The notes under the pieces: generated by a model | The model's input: the letters and a program-made list of their open reading frames with translations, nothing else | Told to the model about the DNA's origin: nothing | Databases searched by the model: none | Shown here: positions 62,869 through 64,000 of the stretch, one piece after another | Layout of the letters: each line of letters begins with the position of its first letter | How positions within the stretch are numbered: the stretch's first letter is position 1 | Program-made: the position numbers and the translations under genes | From: Mesodorylaimus sp. YZB2_4 | Lineage: Eukaryota > Nematoda > Enoplea > Dorylaimida > Dorylaimidae | DNA length: 64,000 bases | Assembly (NCBI GenBank): GCA_030248295.1 | Contig: JASANH010001195.1 | Span: forward strand, 62,001-126,000 | Reading direction: 5' to 3'

Positions 62869-63972
62869 TTAAGGCGCCATCGAAGACATAAATGCTGGCG
62901 GCATGGGCGTTGGTTGCTGACGCATGAAGCTAGCAGTCGGCGGTTGCAGGGGCACAGCGGCAAGACCACCACCGCCATCCAATGATGCGTAGCGATGCAA
63001 ATGCAGATTCCTTGATAAAACTGACCGCACGTCCGATGTGAAACGAAGACAATCCAGGAACGGTAGTAGGTTCAGTAATGCCGTGTCAGTCGGATCACTA
63101 AACCACGACTTGATCGGGATAGCGTTATCTGAAGCAGGAGGGAAAAGAGTGAGTCAAGCTCTCGTCTTGCATGACTTCATTTTCAAAGATCCCCTGAAAG
63201 TCCCCTCCATAGTTTTCAAGTACTCCATGTAAGGCGGCACCCGGGAAGCCAACCCCCTGGGCAACAGACATAGATCGAACCCCTGGATTCCCCCTGAAGC
63301 AGTCGTCATTGGTTCCCTATGCATCCCCACCCTGAAATACACAGAAAATCAGACAAAAGCTAAGTATATTATCCCTAGCAGGTGCTTTTATCGCATGTTT
63401 CTTTTTTATAAAAAATGACGAGAACAGTTCCTTTGCCAGGTCATTAAGAATTTTTATATGCAAATTACCATCCAGACCATGCCACTAAATGAAGCAAACC
63501 TAATATTTTGAACTCACCTGCATTACTGTATTGTACTTTGCACTACTTTAACAGGCCCCACCTGGAGCTCACGCAGTACTATCCCATGACTCTCAACTAG
63601 ATGAATCGTTATCATCATCGAGTTGACCCTCGAATATCTTCAGTACTTTAATACGACCTTTAAAAGTGCCAGAAAACAAGCGGCACGAAAGCAAAGTGTG
63701 ACGCACACGACAGCACCTTCATTATTTAGGTTCACTAAGTGCCAACAGGGACTGAAAGCAGTAGCTCCCCTGCTGAATCAACAGTAGGTCCACGTTGAAT
63801 GAAGTCAACTCGAGCTGACTTCATTCAACACGTGTACGAACATACACAACAAGCACTTACCTGGGAATTGTCTGTAAGCTCCGGGAGAATTATCCAGAAT
63901 AAAAATACTGCTGAGATCAGGGCATATCGATGACAAGTCTTTGGAATAACCGCCCAGATCGAAAGTACAATG
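62869..63972 (-). CDS. CTDNEP1: CTD nuclear envelope phosphatase 1 (Dullard), last two exons in view
   Basis: Minus-strand exons 63972-63861 and 63128-62869 join as CCA G|AT. The first (phase 0) reads [16 protein letters not shown]...[18 protein letters not shown] and the second [20 protein letters not shown], then [19 protein letters not shown]. These are the C-terminal part of the HAD-type FCP1-like phosphatase domain and match CTDNEP1 closely. CTDNEP1 dephosphorylates lipin at the nuclear envelope/ER, controlling phosphatidic acid conversion and membrane shape. The DxDxT catalytic motif and the N-terminal membrane helix lie beyond the right edge. Vertebrate CTDNEP1 ends a few residues after LHQHR; here a tail of about 42 residues rich in Gly, Pro, Met and Ala follows (ending MSSMAP). 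The intron 63129-63860 contains a 14-bp palindrome. Confidence 0.92.
63794..63829. repeat. Palindrome in the CTDNEP1 intron
   Basis: GTTGAATGAAGTCA and its exact reverse complement TGACTTCATTCAAC are separated by eight bases containing CTCGAG. Confidence 0.75.
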
Positions 63973-64000
63973 CTAAACAGGAGGAAATATTAGTTGCAAG

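Overview
This is a stretch of an animal nuclear genome. Almost every recognisable gene is split by GT-AG introns, from about 51 bases to about 2 kb long, with T-rich acceptors. Several genes have typical metazoan architectures: a NIDO-AMOP-VWD-sushi membrane protein (Mesh), an EAG potassium channel, a TWIK potassium channel, REPS1 and CTDNEP1. The EAG protein reads most like invertebrate eag, and a DUF229 protein and a Mesh orthologue sit close by, so I infer an invertebrate protostome, most likely an ecdysozoan. I cannot fix the phylum from the sequence; a tardigrade or small arthropod would fit. Exon models below were assembled by hand from splice sites, reading phase and family resemblance.

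Layout, left to right. 1-336 (minus) is the first exon of a DEG/ENaC channel that runs off the window. 1984-9208 (plus) is an 18-exon Mesh-like septate-junction protein. 10554-12393 (minus) is a TWIK-type two-pore K+ channel. 16237-20387 (plus) is a REPS1/2-like EH-domain endocytic adaptor. 21387-24765 and 25136-29046 (plus) are tandem paralogues of the acyl-CoA thioesterase/BAAT family, both ending in the peroxisomal signal SRL. 29841-34159 (minus) is a DUF229 alkaline-phosphatase-fold protein. 34160-43312 is a gene desert with DNA-transposon remnants. 43313-51551 (minus) is a complete 13-exon EAG channel. 51552-57124 is repeat-bearing intergenic DNA. 57125-58196 (plus) is a short, probably frame-broken IgGFc-binding-domain gene. 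58197-62868 holds SINE-like and foldback repeats. 62869-63972 (minus) holds the last two exons seen of a CTDNEP1/Dullard phosphatase that continues off the right edge.

The genes are a mixed neighbourhood, not a pathway. The one functional cluster is the pair of peroxisomal thioesterase/BAAT paralogues. Three ion-channel genes (DEG/ENaC, TWIK, EAG) lie within 52 kb, but they are separated by unrelated genes and I see no sign of joint regulation.

The accessory content is mobile DNA: a pogo/Tigger-like element with TA target duplication and a frameshifted transposase fragment, a 1.2 kb terminal-inverted-repeat element, a 37-bp-arm foldback element, a split 130-bp inverted duplication, several tRNA-like SINE heads, a 75-base A tract and many 8-14 base C/G runs. 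I found no undescribed biological system that I can defend. The best leads are the unusual EH domain of the REPS-like protein, the degenerating IgGFc gene and the mobile elements.
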